From: Anaerolineales bacterium UBA877
Lineage (GTDB): Bacteria; Chloroflexota; Anaerolineae; Anaerolineales; Villigracilaceae
Assembly: GCA_002294405.1 (NCBI GenBank)
Contig: DBFP01000046.1
Span: 26,364-42,560, forward strand
Length of the DNA stretch: 16,197 nucleotides
Reading direction: 5' to 3'
In this document: one piece after another, positions 1 through 7,012 of the stretch
Layout: every line of letters starts with the position of its first letter
How positions within the stretch are numbered: the stretch's first letter is position 1
Program-made: the position numbers and the translations under genes
The notes under the pieces: generated by a model
The model's database searches: none
Seen by the model: only the letters and a program-made list of their open reading frames with translations
Told to the model about the DNA's origin: nothing

Positions 1-239
1 GGCATGATAAACAACTGGTTCATGCGCGATCGGTTCTTATCCGTGATTGTGATCGCCTCAAGGCTGATCATGCCCGCTCCGCCCTTGAAGAGATTCTCGT
101 AACGTTGATAGGTCAGATCGGTGGGATTACCCTCCGCGTCTCCGTCATTGCATTCCATCGCCTGGCTAAAAAAGCGGTTCATGCTGGTGTGAGTCCCAAT
201 CTTGATGGGGGTTAACAGGATATCTCTCTTGTCAGTCAT
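1..239 (-). CDS. NADH:flavin oxidoreductase / Old Yellow Enzyme family, N-terminal part only
   Basis: The first 79 codons are visible and the rest runs off the left edge. The start resembles the FMN-binding barrel entry of Old Yellow Enzyme and dienoyl-CoA-reductase-type proteins: LLTPIKIG, an NRF turn in place of the usual KNR, then GNPTDLTYQRYENLFKGGAG, matching the family pattern of 'G.PT..........GGvGlI..E'. Such enzymes use FMN and NAD(P)H to reduce activated C=C bonds or related substrates in the cytoplasm. The ATG at 237-239 has GAGGT four bases upstream. It is the last visible gene of unit B, 51 nt after the VOC gene. Its substrate is unknown. The context suggests an unsaturated or keto intermediate of sugar breakdown, but that is inference. 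Confidence 0.8.
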   Translation of the reverse strand, partial: MTDKRDILLTPIKIGTHTSMNRFFSQAMECNDGDAEGNPTDLTYQRYENLFKGGAGMISLEAITITDKNRSRMNQLFIM

Positions 240-290
240 TTTTACCTCGTTGGATTTTCAAGTATGACTTTATCGAATATAAAGGTGGGT

Positions 291-692
291 TTACTTTGCC
301 GGGGCTAATTTTTCACAAAACTCAAGCGTCACGCCATTCGGGTCCAGGAACAGCAGCACCCGGGCGTTAAGATTGGGTAAATCGCAGGTTGAAAGCGTAA
401 CCGGGACCCCTTCGGCTTTCAACAGTGTTTCGCAAGCCGCCACATCTTCCACCTGAAAGGCAAGGTGGCGCAGACCGGCATCACTATCCTCCCGCGAAGG
501 ATTGCGGTTCTTCCCGCGGTGGTCGAACAACTCCAGCCGCGCGCCTCCGGGAAGGGCAAAGTAGAGGATGTCAAAATCGCCGCAATCTACAGTTTGAAGC
601 TGCTTGAACCCGAGGATGCGCCCGTAGAAATCGAGCGATTTTTGGATGTCGGTGCAATTGATGGCGATGTGTTCTATCTTCCTGATTTTCAA
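291..692 (-). CDS. VOC-family (glyoxalase/dioxygenase fold) metalloprotein, TTG start
   Basis: This 133-residue single-domain protein has two beta-alpha-beta-beta-beta modules. It carries the full metal-ligand set expected of active VOC enzymes: H8 (IEHIAI), E54 (RLELF), H76 (RHLAF) and E124 (TLEFCE). Length and ligand spacing fit glyoxalase I, epimerase or small extradiol-type members, and the reaction cannot be chosen from sequence. The start is a TTG at 690-692, supported by GGAG eight bases upstream. The ATG further upstream is out of frame and stops after five codons. The gene lies 69 nt after the MDR dehydrogenase and 51 nt before the flavin oxidoreductase, so it belongs to unit B. It may isomerise or epimerise a small keto intermediate (inference). 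Confidence 0.8.
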   Translation of the reverse strand: MKIRKIEHIAINCTDIQKSLDFYGRILGFKQLQTVDCGDFDILYFALPGGARLELFDHRGKNRNPSREDSDAGLRHLAFQVEDVAACETLLKAEGVPVTLSTCDLPNLNARVLLFLDPNGVTLEFCEKLAPAK

Positions 693-723
693 GTGGAAAA
701 CTCCATGGATGAGGGAAAAGAGA

Positions 724-747
724 AGCCCAAGCGTGTCAGCGTGGGCT
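724..747 (-). other. Short inverted repeat between the MDR and VOC genes
   Basis: AGCCCA and TGGGCT arms (with one mismatch and two further pairs inside, loop of about six) could form a small hairpin in the unit B transcript, followed by a pyrimidine-rich TCTCTTTTCCC stretch. It lacks a real T-run, so it looks like an intercistronic hairpin or processing site rather than a strong terminator. This is a weak call. Confidence 0.25.
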
Positions 748-761
748 GCCCTTTTGATCGA

Positions 762-1820
762 CTAGAAAACTTCCCGCTTGGAAATTTCGGGGGAAACAAA
801 GATCTTGAACAGGTCAGGATTCTTGCGCAGCTCATGCAGCGACCATTCCAGGTCTTCCAGCGGGACTTTCATGGAGAACAGCGGTTTCGGATCGATCCGG
901 CCATTTGCGATCATGGTAATGGCATCCGGCCAGTCGTCACCTATGCCGGCGCATGAACCGGTGATCTTCTTTTCACCCAACACGAATTCAAATGGACGAA
1001 CTTGCATGATGTCCTGCTCACCGGTAATGCCAAATGCGGAAAGGACACCCCCTTTCCGCAGCATGGCGAAAGCCTGCTCGTAGGTCTTGGTGGTGCCAAC
1101 CGCCTCAATGGCGTAATCAACACCGCGACCGTCGGTCAATTTCTTCACCTCTGCAACCGGGTCGGCAACCTCATGGATGTCGATGGTGTAATCCGCGCCC
1201 ATTTCCTTTGCGATGCGCAGACGTTTTTTGTTGTCACCGATGATTATGACCGGGGCGCAGGAGCGCAGCACCGCCATGCGGGCGTGGAGCACACCCAAGC
1301 CGCATCCAACAATGGCCACACTTCCACCAATGCGCGCATTCATTGCTTTTGCTGCGTGAATACAGCACGAAAGCGGTTCAATGAATGCGCCTTCCTCAAA
1401 GCTGAGATTATCAGGAAGAATATGAACCAGGGAAGCCGGGGCTTTTACATATTCAGCATATGTACCGTCCGTATGAATGCCAAGCTGGGTGAAATCGTTG
1501 CACAGCAGCTGCTCACCACGGATGCAGAAGTAGCAGTTGCCGCACGACATGTTGATATCCGCAGTTACGCGGTCACCCTCCTTTATTTTTTTGGCGTTCC
1601 TGCCCGCCTTGGCAATCACACCCGAGAATTCATGCCCGGGAATCATCGGCAATTTATCTGCAGAATACCAACCGTTATAGATGCTCCAATCCGTGCCGCA
1701 GATACCGGTGTTTTTTACCTTGATCAGAACATCATCGGGTCCAATCTCTGGAATTTGCACTTCCTTGACCTTGACAACCTTGACCGCCTCGAAAACAGCA
1801 GCTTTCATTGTGTTTCCCAT
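762..1820 (-). CDS. Zinc-dependent medium-chain (MDR) sugar/polyol dehydrogenase, unit B
   Basis: This 352-residue protein belongs to the sorbitol/threonine dehydrogenase group of zinc alcohol dehydrogenases. Catalytic zinc ligands are C41 (GICGTD), H63-E64 (PGHE) and E148 (FIEPL). The structural zinc is bound by the cysteine lobe C93, C96, C99 and C107. The Rossmann motif is GCGLG at 172-176, and an acidic D196 ends the second strand, which favours NAD+ over NADP+. Expected role: oxidation of a secondary alcohol on a sugar, polyol or sugar acid. The start at 1820 has AAGGAG eight bases upstream, and a second in-frame ATG at codon 5 is less well placed. It follows the TIM-barrel isomerase by 30 nt. 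It is a paralogue of the 9550-10593 protein but clearly diverged from it. The exact substrate is unknown. Confidence 0.93.
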   Translation of the reverse strand: MGNTMKAAVFEAVKVVKVKEVQIPEIGPDDVLIKVKNTGICGTDWSIYNGWYSADKLPMIPGHEFSGVIAKAGRNAKKIKEGDRVTADINMSCGNCYFCIRGEQLLCNDFTQLGIHTDGTYAEYVKAPASLVHILPDNLSFEEGAFIEPLSCCIHAAKAMNARIGGSVAIVGCGLGVLHARMAVLRSCAPVIIIGDNKKRLRIAKEMGADYTIDIHEVADPVAEVKKLTDGRGVDYAIEAVGTTKTYEQAFAMLRKGGVLSAFGITGEQDIMQVRPFEFVLGEKKITGSCAGIGDDWPDAITMIANGRIDPKPLFSMKVPLEDLEWSLHELRKNPDLFKIFVSPEISKREVF

Positions 1821-1850
1821 CAGTCTGTCTCCTTTTCATCGGATGATCGG

Positions 1851-2822
1851 CTAGTTAAAGAGAACGTCATGGCGTCCTTCATATGGTTTTTCTATCATGA
1901 GCGGTTTCAGATAGGCGATGGTCTTGGTGATCCCGTCATGACGGCTCATGGTCACATCTTCATGCTCGTAGCTCATAACGTAATCGTAGCCTATCATGGA
2001 AAGTTCGGTGATGACTTTTTTCCAGGGTACGGAACCCCATCCCGGGATGCGGAAGCGGAACCCGCGGTCGAGGCGTTGCCAATCCCCCTGGGGGATCATA
2101 CCGGAACGACGCACATTATGCGCCACGATCTCACCATCCTTGGCATGCACGTGGTAGATGCGCTTGTTCAGAGCATCAATGAAATTCTCCACATCAATGC
2201 CGAGGTAGATCTGGTTGGCGGGGTCAAAGTTAAAACCGAATTCCTTGCGCCCGCCCATCAATTCAACAGCCCGCAGGGCGGTTTCAACATTGTATACCAA
2301 CTCGTTGGGGTGGGGCTCATGGGCGAACTTGACGCCATACTCGCCAAACTTATCCAGGATCTTTCCCCAGCGTTCCACGAATTCCCCCTCCATCTCCGCC
2401 CAGCCCTTGGAATACGGCCAGGGGAAGAAGCGTCCAAAGTTTTCACAGCCAATGAAACCGGTCACCACCGGAACTTCGAGAGCGTTGGCAGCCTGGGCGG
2501 TCTTGATCATGCGCTGCGTGCCGAACTTGATCTTTTCCTCCTTGGTCCCGGGGAAGATGGCATCGGTATCTTTGCCGTAAGGACCCAGGACGATCTGACC
2601 CTCGGGGTGATTCGCCAGCGCCGAGATGATCAAGCCATAGGATTTGACCATTTTCATAAGCCCGGCGGCTTTGCCGCCCTTGACGATCTTTTCGATGTCA
2701 AGGTGGGGATTGTTGGCGAATGCAGGCATCTCCACGGCCTGATACCCAAGATCGGAGGCCATCTTAAACACTTCTTCAATCTTCATATCCAGAAAAGTTG
2801 CGGTAAACAAACCGATTTTCAT
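1851..2822 (-). CDS. Sugar phosphate isomerase/epimerase-type TIM barrel (AP endonuclease 2 fold)
   Basis: This 323-residue protein is of the xylose-isomerase-like TIM-barrel superfamily, which includes keto-sugar epimerases, isomerases and dehydratases such as IolE and IolI. The expected metal and acid-base residues are visible: E169 (AHEPH), D200 with N203 (FDPAN), H224 and H226 (HVHAKD) and E286 (YEHED). The MKIGLFTATF start is typical of the fold. The ATG at 2820-2822 has AAGGA six bases upstream. It is the first gene of unit B, about 120 nt downstream of a strong predicted promoter, and leads into an MDR dehydrogenase. That pairing suggests oxidation to a keto-sugar followed by isomerisation or epimerisation (inference). 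It is clearly different from the smaller TIM-barrel protein at 14420-15283. Confidence 0.88.
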   Translation of the reverse strand: MKIGLFTATFLDMKIEEVFKMASDLGYQAVEMPAFANNPHLDIEKIVKGGKAAGLMKMVKSYGLIISALANHPEGQIVLGPYGKDTDAIFPGTKEEKIKFGTQRMIKTAQAANALEVPVVTGFIGCENFGRFFPWPYSKGWAEMEGEFVERWGKILDKFGEYGVKFAHEPHPNELVYNVETALRAVELMGGRKEFGFNFDPANQIYLGIDVENFIDALNKRIYHVHAKDGEIVAHNVRRSGMIPQGDWQRLDRGFRFRIPGWGSVPWKKVITELSMIGYDYVMSYEHEDVTMSRHDGITKTIAYLKPLMIEKPYEGRHDVLFN

Positions 2823-2921
2823 TTTATTTCCTTTCGAGAATGAGGGTTGGGTTTCCGGTTATTCCATTCAGGTGTGAACCCGTGGCAACCGTACGATTCA
2901 TGGATGAAATCAGTTGAATGA

Positions 2922-2932
2922 CAGGTGACCTG
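2922..2932. repeat. Small perfect palindrome CAGGT-N-ACCTG in the unit B leader
   Basis: An 11-bp palindrome lies roughly 10-20 bases downstream of the expected transcription start of unit B. It could be a second operator or a tiny hairpin. It is short enough to occur by chance. Confidence 0.25.
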
Positions 2933-2949
2933 GCACAAACCTTCCAGTT

Positions 2950-2978
2950 ATTATAGGAAACTATTTCCTGGCTGTCAA
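2950..2978 (-). promoter_or_regulatory. Consensus sigma70-type promoter for unit B
   Basis: On the minus strand, TTGACA (2973-2978) is followed by exactly 17 bases and then TATAAT (2950-2955), a full match to the bacterial housekeeping promoter consensus. It sits in the 200-nt gap between the FGGY kinase and the TIM-barrel isomerase and points into the latter, giving a leader of about 120 nt. This marks an independent transcription unit from 2822 leftwards. Such a strong promoter would be expected to need a repressor, and a palindrome lies in its spacer. Confidence 0.82.
2955..2969. promoter_or_regulatory. Candidate repressor operator in the promoter spacer (AGGAAA-N3-TTTCCT)
   Basis: A perfect 6-bp-arm palindrome with a 3-bp centre occupies the spacer between the -35 and -10 boxes of the unit B promoter. 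A repressor bound there would block RNA polymerase directly. It does not match the TTGTnAT motif found at the unit A/C promoters, so a different regulator, perhaps encoded outside the window, is implied. Odd-centred palindromes of this size are common for dimeric HTH repressors, and the family cannot be assigned. Confidence 0.55.
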
Positions 2979-3022
2979 TTATGATGGTTATGGACCGGTT
3001 TTCATCAAGCATCTGCGTCTTT

Positions 3023-4564
3023 TCAATTCAGGTTAACCTCCTGCAATGCATCACTGACTTCAGCCAAGTTATCAGTGGCACGCGCGAAAACAGGAATGAG
3101 CCTTTCGTAGAGGCGGTTGTTTTCCGGGTTTGGCTCGACCCGTTCAACTGTTTTATGGATCCCGTCAATGGGACTGAAATCCTTCCAAAGACCCGCGCCC
3201 ACCGCGGCCAAGGCGGCAGCCCCCAGCGCCCCGGCATCCTGGTCAATGTTGGTTTTTACGATACGGGTGTAGAATACATCTGCAAAGATACCCAGGTAGA
3301 ACCTGCTTTTTGCACCCCCGCCCACAAAAAGGATCTCATCCTCCAGCCAGGTGTACTTGCGCAGGAGATCAAGACGCAAGCGCAAGTTCATGGCGATGCC
3401 TTCCATGGCGGCACGGATGAGTTCCGGTTTGCCGTGCTTGAGATCGAGCCCAAGATAGGCGCCACGGATGGTAGCGCGGGGATCCTGCGAGTTACCACCA
3501 GCCAGGCTGGGATTGAACAGTAATTTATTCGAACCAAGGGGGGCTTTTTCAGCCTCTCGATTCATCAGCGAATAAACATCCTGACCTGTTTTCTCCGCTT
3601 CCGCGACCAGGTCGGAACAGAGAATATCTTTCACCCAGGTGAAGGATGTGCCGGCTGAGAAGATGCTCACCGCAGAAGTGAACATGCCTGGTACCACGTG
3701 GGCGAACACATAGGGTTTGTAAATCTTATCCAGGACCGGTTGATTGGATGAGACCGCGATCCAGGCTGCGGACCCCAGGGAGGTATAGACCCGCCCATCC
3801 CGGGTATTCCTGGCGCCCAGGGCCATGCATGAGTTATCCACGCCGCCGCACACCACCTTTACGTTCTCGCTCAACCCAAGTTCCAGGGCAACACCCGGAA
3901 GGATTTGGCCCAGGAGGCTGGTGGATGGAATGATCTCAGGCCAGACCGCGGCAGGGATACCGCTGGCGTTGATAAATTCAGCCTCATATTTCCCCTGCTT
4001 GAGATTATAGATACCCGACCCTGAGGCGTACGAGAAATCGGTGGCGAGCCTGCCGGTGAGTTTGAAGTTGAGGTAATCCTTGGTGCCAAGGATCTTATGG
4101 ACCTTCCGCCACATCCCCGGTTCGTTTTTTCGATACCACATCACCTTGAAGATGGTGTAACAGGGCGGCGGGAAGCCGTTCCCGGTGGTCAAATACCATT
4201 CGACCGGGTCCACTATTTTGAAGAAATCATCGACTTCCTGCTGGGCACGGATATCCGACCAGATGGGGGTGGCATCACGCAGCAGGTTGCCCGCATCATC
4301 CACCGGTACTGCGCCAAGGCTGTGCCCGGAGATGCCCAGGCATTCGATCTCTTTTTTGTCCACTCCGCCAGACTTCATCAATTTTAGAGTGCTTTCCACC
4401 ACAGCATTCCACCAGTCAGCGGGGCGCTGTTCATGCCACCCCACCCGGGGGTACTGCGTTGCATAGGGGACGAATGCACTCGCAAGGCAGTTGCCACCCC
4501 GGTCATAAAGTGAGGCTTTATTTCCGCCGGTTCCAAGGTCAAAGGAAATGATTTTTTTATCCAT
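3023..4564 (-). CDS. FGGY-family carbohydrate kinase (xylulokinase-like), last gene of unit A
   Basis: This 513-residue protein has the length and order of the FGGY family. The phosphate-binding loop is DLGTGGNK from D9. The second-domain catalytic region is GGVDNSCMALGA with candidate base D243, followed by TSLGSAAW at 261-268. The FGGY signature-2 region is VGGGAKSRFYLGIFADV near 414-430. It would phosphorylate a ketose or polyol with ATP in the cytoplasm. The ATG at 4562-4564 has only a weak GAG upstream and lies 17 nt behind the DeoC-like gene, so it may rely on translational coupling. It is only distantly similar to the other FGGY kinase (11702-13234), which argues for different substrates. 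Its end is followed by the 200-nt gap carrying the unit B promoter, with no clear terminator. Confidence 0.92.
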   Translation of the reverse strand: MDKKIISFDLGTGGNKASLYDRGGNCLASAFVPYATQYPRVGWHEQRPADWWNAVVESTLKLMKSGGVDKKEIECLGISGHSLGAVPVDDAGNLLRDATPIWSDIRAQQEVDDFFKIVDPVEWYLTTGNGFPPPCYTIFKVMWYRKNEPGMWRKVHKILGTKDYLNFKLTGRLATDFSYASGSGIYNLKQGKYEAEFINASGIPAAVWPEIIPSTSLLGQILPGVALELGLSENVKVVCGGVDNSCMALGARNTRDGRVYTSLGSAAWIAVSSNQPVLDKIYKPYVFAHVVPGMFTSAVSIFSAGTSFTWVKDILCSDLVAEAEKTGQDVYSLMNREAEKAPLGSNKLLFNPSLAGGNSQDPRATIRGAYLGLDLKHGKPELIRAAMEGIAMNLRLRLDLLRKYTWLEDEILFVGGGAKSRFYLGIFADVFYTRIVKTNIDQDAGALGAAALAAVGAGLWKDFSPIDGIHKTVERVEPNPENNRLYERLIPVFARATDNLAEVSDALQEVNLN

Positions 4565-4581
4565 GATTCGCTCTTTGTTTT

Positions 4582-5292
4582 TTAAGCATGTCCTGGCACC
4601 AGCTCAACACTCCCACCTTTTAAGAAACACTCTTCCATGATCTGAATGCCACTCTTGAGGTTCACACCGAAGCGCCGCGCTCCGACCCGGTACATTTCGA
4701 CCAGGTTATCCAGGCTGCGAATACCGCCGGAGGCCTTGATCTTGATGCGGTCACCCACAAAGGATTTAACCAGGCGCACATCCTCCGGTGTGGTGCTGCG
4801 ATCGGCCCACCCGGTGCCGGTCTTCACGAAGGCGGCACCCGTGCGCAAGCAAATGCCGCACGCCTGGCGGGTTTCGTCAACGGTCAGGCACATGATCTCG
4901 ATGATCACTTTAACAGGCAGGGGGCGGGCGGTCTCGATCACCGCCTGGACATCTGCTTCCACCTCGACCCATTCACCCGAGCGCAGTTTTCCAATGTTCA
5001 TCACCATGTCGATCTCATCACAGCCCTGGGCAACCAACTCCTTTGCCTGGGCAATCTTGATCGAGGTGGAGTCGGATCCCGCGGGGAAACTCACATTCCC
5101 GACAAGATGAATATCCGGCGTACCCTGGAGAAGTTGCCTGGTGTAGGGAATGAAGCTCTGCAAGATGGACACCTGGCCAATTTCATACTTACGAGCGGCG
5201 CTTACCAGCTCTTCGATATCCTTCTTATTGGATATTGTCCGAACGCACGAGAGGTCGATCATCTTTGCGATCTCTTTGGCTGTCAGGATCAT
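4582..5292 (-). CDS. DeoC-family (deoxyribose-phosphate aldolase-like) class I aldolase, divergent
   Basis: This 236-residue TIM barrel keeps the catalytic set of DeoC aldolases: D95 (EIDMVMNIGKLRSG), Schiff-base K157 (AFVKTGTG) and K186 (IKASGGIR). The barrel therefore probably makes or breaks a C-C bond through a lysine imine. Elsewhere it departs from DeoC. The usual IDHT opening is IDLSCVR, the usual VCVNP strand is VSILQSF, and the phosphate-binding GTSSG turn becomes GVNLKSG, longer and with one serine replaced by lysine. A substrate other than deoxyribose 5-phosphate is plausible. It lies between the shikimate-dehydrogenase-like gene (57 nt) and the FGGY kinase (17 nt), consistent with a kinase product being cleaved. 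The start at 5292 has no strong Shine-Dalgarno sequence. Confidence 0.85.
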   Translation of the reverse strand: MILTAKEIAKMIDLSCVRTISNKKDIEELVSAARKYEIGQVSILQSFIPYTRQLLQGTPDIHLVGNVSFPAGSDSTSIKIAQAKELVAQGCDEIDMVMNIGKLRSGEWVEVEADVQAVIETARPLPVKVIIEIMCLTVDETRQACGICLRTGAAFVKTGTGWADRSTTPEDVRLVKSFVGDRIKIKASGGIRSLDNLVEMYRVGARRFGVNLKSGIQIMEECFLKGGSVELVPGHA

Positions 5293-5349
5293 TGGAGGCC
5301 TGCCTGTCTCGTGGAGTATCGAAATTTCAAAGTAGATGCAAATAAAAGA

Positions 5350-6309
5350 TCATTTACCCCTGACAGTTGATGCGGCTTCGTTCAACTTGTTAAACAAGGC
5401 AGGGGTCAGGTCGAAGTGTAAAACTTGGGCGACCACCTGGGTCCAGCCATGCACAAAATACAACCAACCATCTTCCACTTTCACCTTCCGGCTTTCAACC
5501 TGCGCCAGGGATTGATGCAGGAAGTCCAATTCTCCGCGGTAGTTGAATTCCCAGGAGAGACTGTTCAGCGGAAATAATCCCTGCCAGGTAATGGGTGACC
5601 CGGGAGTGTCCTTGCCCATGCCGGTGGCGTTGATAATGATGCTGTATGGAGGGAATTTCTCCATGATCTTGTCATTGATCAGGGGATCCGAGTTGCATAT
5701 ATATTCAATCTGGATGTCGGTTTTCAATCCACCGACCATCTCTTTCGCATGATCCAGGCGGCCCTGGGAACGGTTCACAAAGGTGAACTTTTCCGGGCGG
5801 TCGCGCTTGTCTTTCTTGTTGATCAGGTGAAGCAGGGTGGCGACACCCGAGCCGCCCGCTCCAAAGCACAGCACATTTCCATTCGTCTCCCCAAAATAAC
5901 CTTTTTCGATGATCGCATCCAGGCTGGCACCTGAAGTAAGGGGATCTTTTGCGTGACCTTCCAAGCGTCCATCCAGTTTGGAAATACTGGAAACTTCACC
6001 GGTAATCATGGCGTAAGGGTCAAGATACTCGAACATATCCCGCGCAGCGGTGAGGAGGTCGATCTTATGAGTGGTCACCAGTGACCCGAGCGACAACGGG
6101 TCATATTTGATCTGGGCGACAGCATTGCGGTATACCCAGGGTTCATCATGAATTTTACAATCCACACCCTCCATGACCACTTCTTCCCGACCCAGGACCT
6201 TCATCCACAAGGGGAAAACCTTCATGATCGAGGATTTTCCAGTGGTTACGCCAATGAAGTAAAAAGTTGGGACCGATTTTTTTACGACCTGAAATGATTC
6301 TTGATTCAT
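5350..6309 (-). CDS. Shikimate/quinate dehydrogenase-fold oxidoreductase, divergent paralogue
   Basis: This 319-residue protein has the two-domain AroE layout. The N-terminal substrate domain includes VTTHK with candidate catalytic K82, and D122 (HAKD) stands at the usual TDG aspartate. The nucleotide domain has GAGGSG at 150-155, NRSQGR at 179-184 (an NRT/S-R pattern typical of NADP(H) use) and NATGMG at 227-232. A C-terminal GWTQVVAQ segment resembles the substrate-binding G..ML..Q helix. The S-x-S-P-x-x-H-N motif that holds the shikimate carboxylate is changed to SSIMKVFP, so shikimate is unlikely to be its substrate. The ATG at 6307-6309 has GGAG nine bases upstream, and the TTG two codons earlier is too close to it. 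Operon context points to a catabolic cyclic-polyol or keto-sugar role (inference). Confidence 0.82.
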   Translation of the reverse strand: MNQESFQVVKKSVPTFYFIGVTTGKSSIMKVFPLWMKVLGREEVVMEGVDCKIHDEPWVYRNAVAQIKYDPLSLGSLVTTHKIDLLTAARDMFEYLDPYAMITGEVSSISKLDGRLEGHAKDPLTSGASLDAIIEKGYFGETNGNVLCFGAGGSGVATLLHLINKKDKRDRPEKFTFVNRSQGRLDHAKEMVGGLKTDIQIEYICNSDPLINDKIMEKFPPYSIIINATGMGKDTPGSPITWQGLFPLNSLSWEFNYRGELDFLHQSLAQVESRKVKVEDGWLYFVHGWTQVVAQVLHFDLTPALFNKLNEAASTVRGK

Positions 6310-6334
6310 ATACAAATGCTCCCTCGTATCTGGT

Positions 6335-6979
6335 TTATGCTCTTGCCGCGTTTACAACTTGCACGAATTCTGAGGCGCGTTGTGAGATTTCATCAAATTT
6401 CCCCTCCTTGGCCAACTGCGGCGGGCAAAGCTCGCTTCCTGCACCCACCGCTACGATCCCGGTCTTGAACCATTCACCCACATTCCCTGCGTTCACACCG
6501 CCCGTGGGCATCATCGGGATATATGGGAAGGGTCCCTTCAGAGCCTTGATGTATGCGGGTCCCCCCAGCGACCCCGGGAATATTTTAATCACGTCCGCGC
6601 CAAGCGAGTATGCCTGGAAAACCTCGGTGGGGGTCAGCGCGCCAGCCATGGTCAATAATCCACTCGCAACCATACTATTTATCAGATCGGCAGCGCATAT
6701 CGGGCTGACGAGGAAACTGGCTCCCGCCTCTTTTGCTAAAAGGGCCTGTTCTGGCTTTGTGAGCGTTCCCATGCCCAGCACGATGCTGCTTCCAAATTTA
6801 GCCGCGAGCGTTCGGACCACTTCTTCCGCATTGGGGGTACTGTAGGTGATCTCGATGCCCAAAACACCCCCAGCGACGAGGGCTTCCACCATTTTGACAG
6901 TTAATTCGGGGGAAGGACCTCGAATTACAGCCAGCAGACCCAACTGCCTAACCTTATCAAGGACGTCATTTTTATTCAT
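6335..6979 (-). CDS. eda: KDPG/KHG-type 2-keto-3-deoxy sugar acid aldolase
   Basis: This 214-residue class I aldolase of the Eda family cleaves 2-keto-3-deoxy(-phospho) sugar acids to pyruvate plus an aldehyde. Visible landmarks are R20 (AVIRG), general-base E43 (GIEITYSTP), GMGTL near 69, SPICAADL, Schiff-base K132 (DVIKIFPG), TGGV near 159 and GAGSEL near 180. Length is typical. The ATG at 6977-6979 has GGAG six bases upstream, whereas the upstream in-frame TTG lies inside that Shine-Dalgarno sequence. It lies 33 nt after the D-2-hydroxyacid dehydrogenase and 25 nt before the shikimate-dehydrogenase-like gene. Family membership is clear. Whether the substrate is KDPG, KDPGal or an unphosphorylated acid is open, and no matching acid dehydratase is visible in the window. 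Confidence 0.92.
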   Translation of the reverse strand: MNKNDVLDKVRQLGLLAVIRGPSPELTVKMVEALVAGGVLGIEITYSTPNAEEVVRTLAAKFGSSIVLGMGTLTKPEQALLAKEAGASFLVSPICAADLINSMVASGLLTMAGALTPTEVFQAYSLGADVIKIFPGSLGGPAYIKALKGPFPYIPMMPTGGVNAGNVGEWFKTGIVAVGAGSELCPPQLAKEGKFDEISQRASEFVQVVNAARA

Positions 6980-7012
6980 TATCTTCTCCAAAGTGAATTA
7001 TTGTTTAATGGA

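Noticed and set aside
1002..2843. Long plus-strand open frame of about 613 codons
   Set aside because: It lies antisense to the MDR dehydrogenase and TIM-barrel isomerase, which have clear active-site motifs and ribosome sites. Its translation has no recognisable domain and is rich in His, as expected of a shadow frame.
2824..3012. 62-codon open frame in the unit B leader
   Set aside because: It would begin upstream of the promoter boxes and covers the -35 and -10 elements. It has no ribosome site and no recognisable protein.
4582..6979. Aromatic amino acid or nucleoside salvage genes, as the family names AroE and DeoC would suggest
   Set aside because: The neighbours are all carbohydrate enzymes and both proteins have altered substrate motifs, so the housekeeping roles are not supported.
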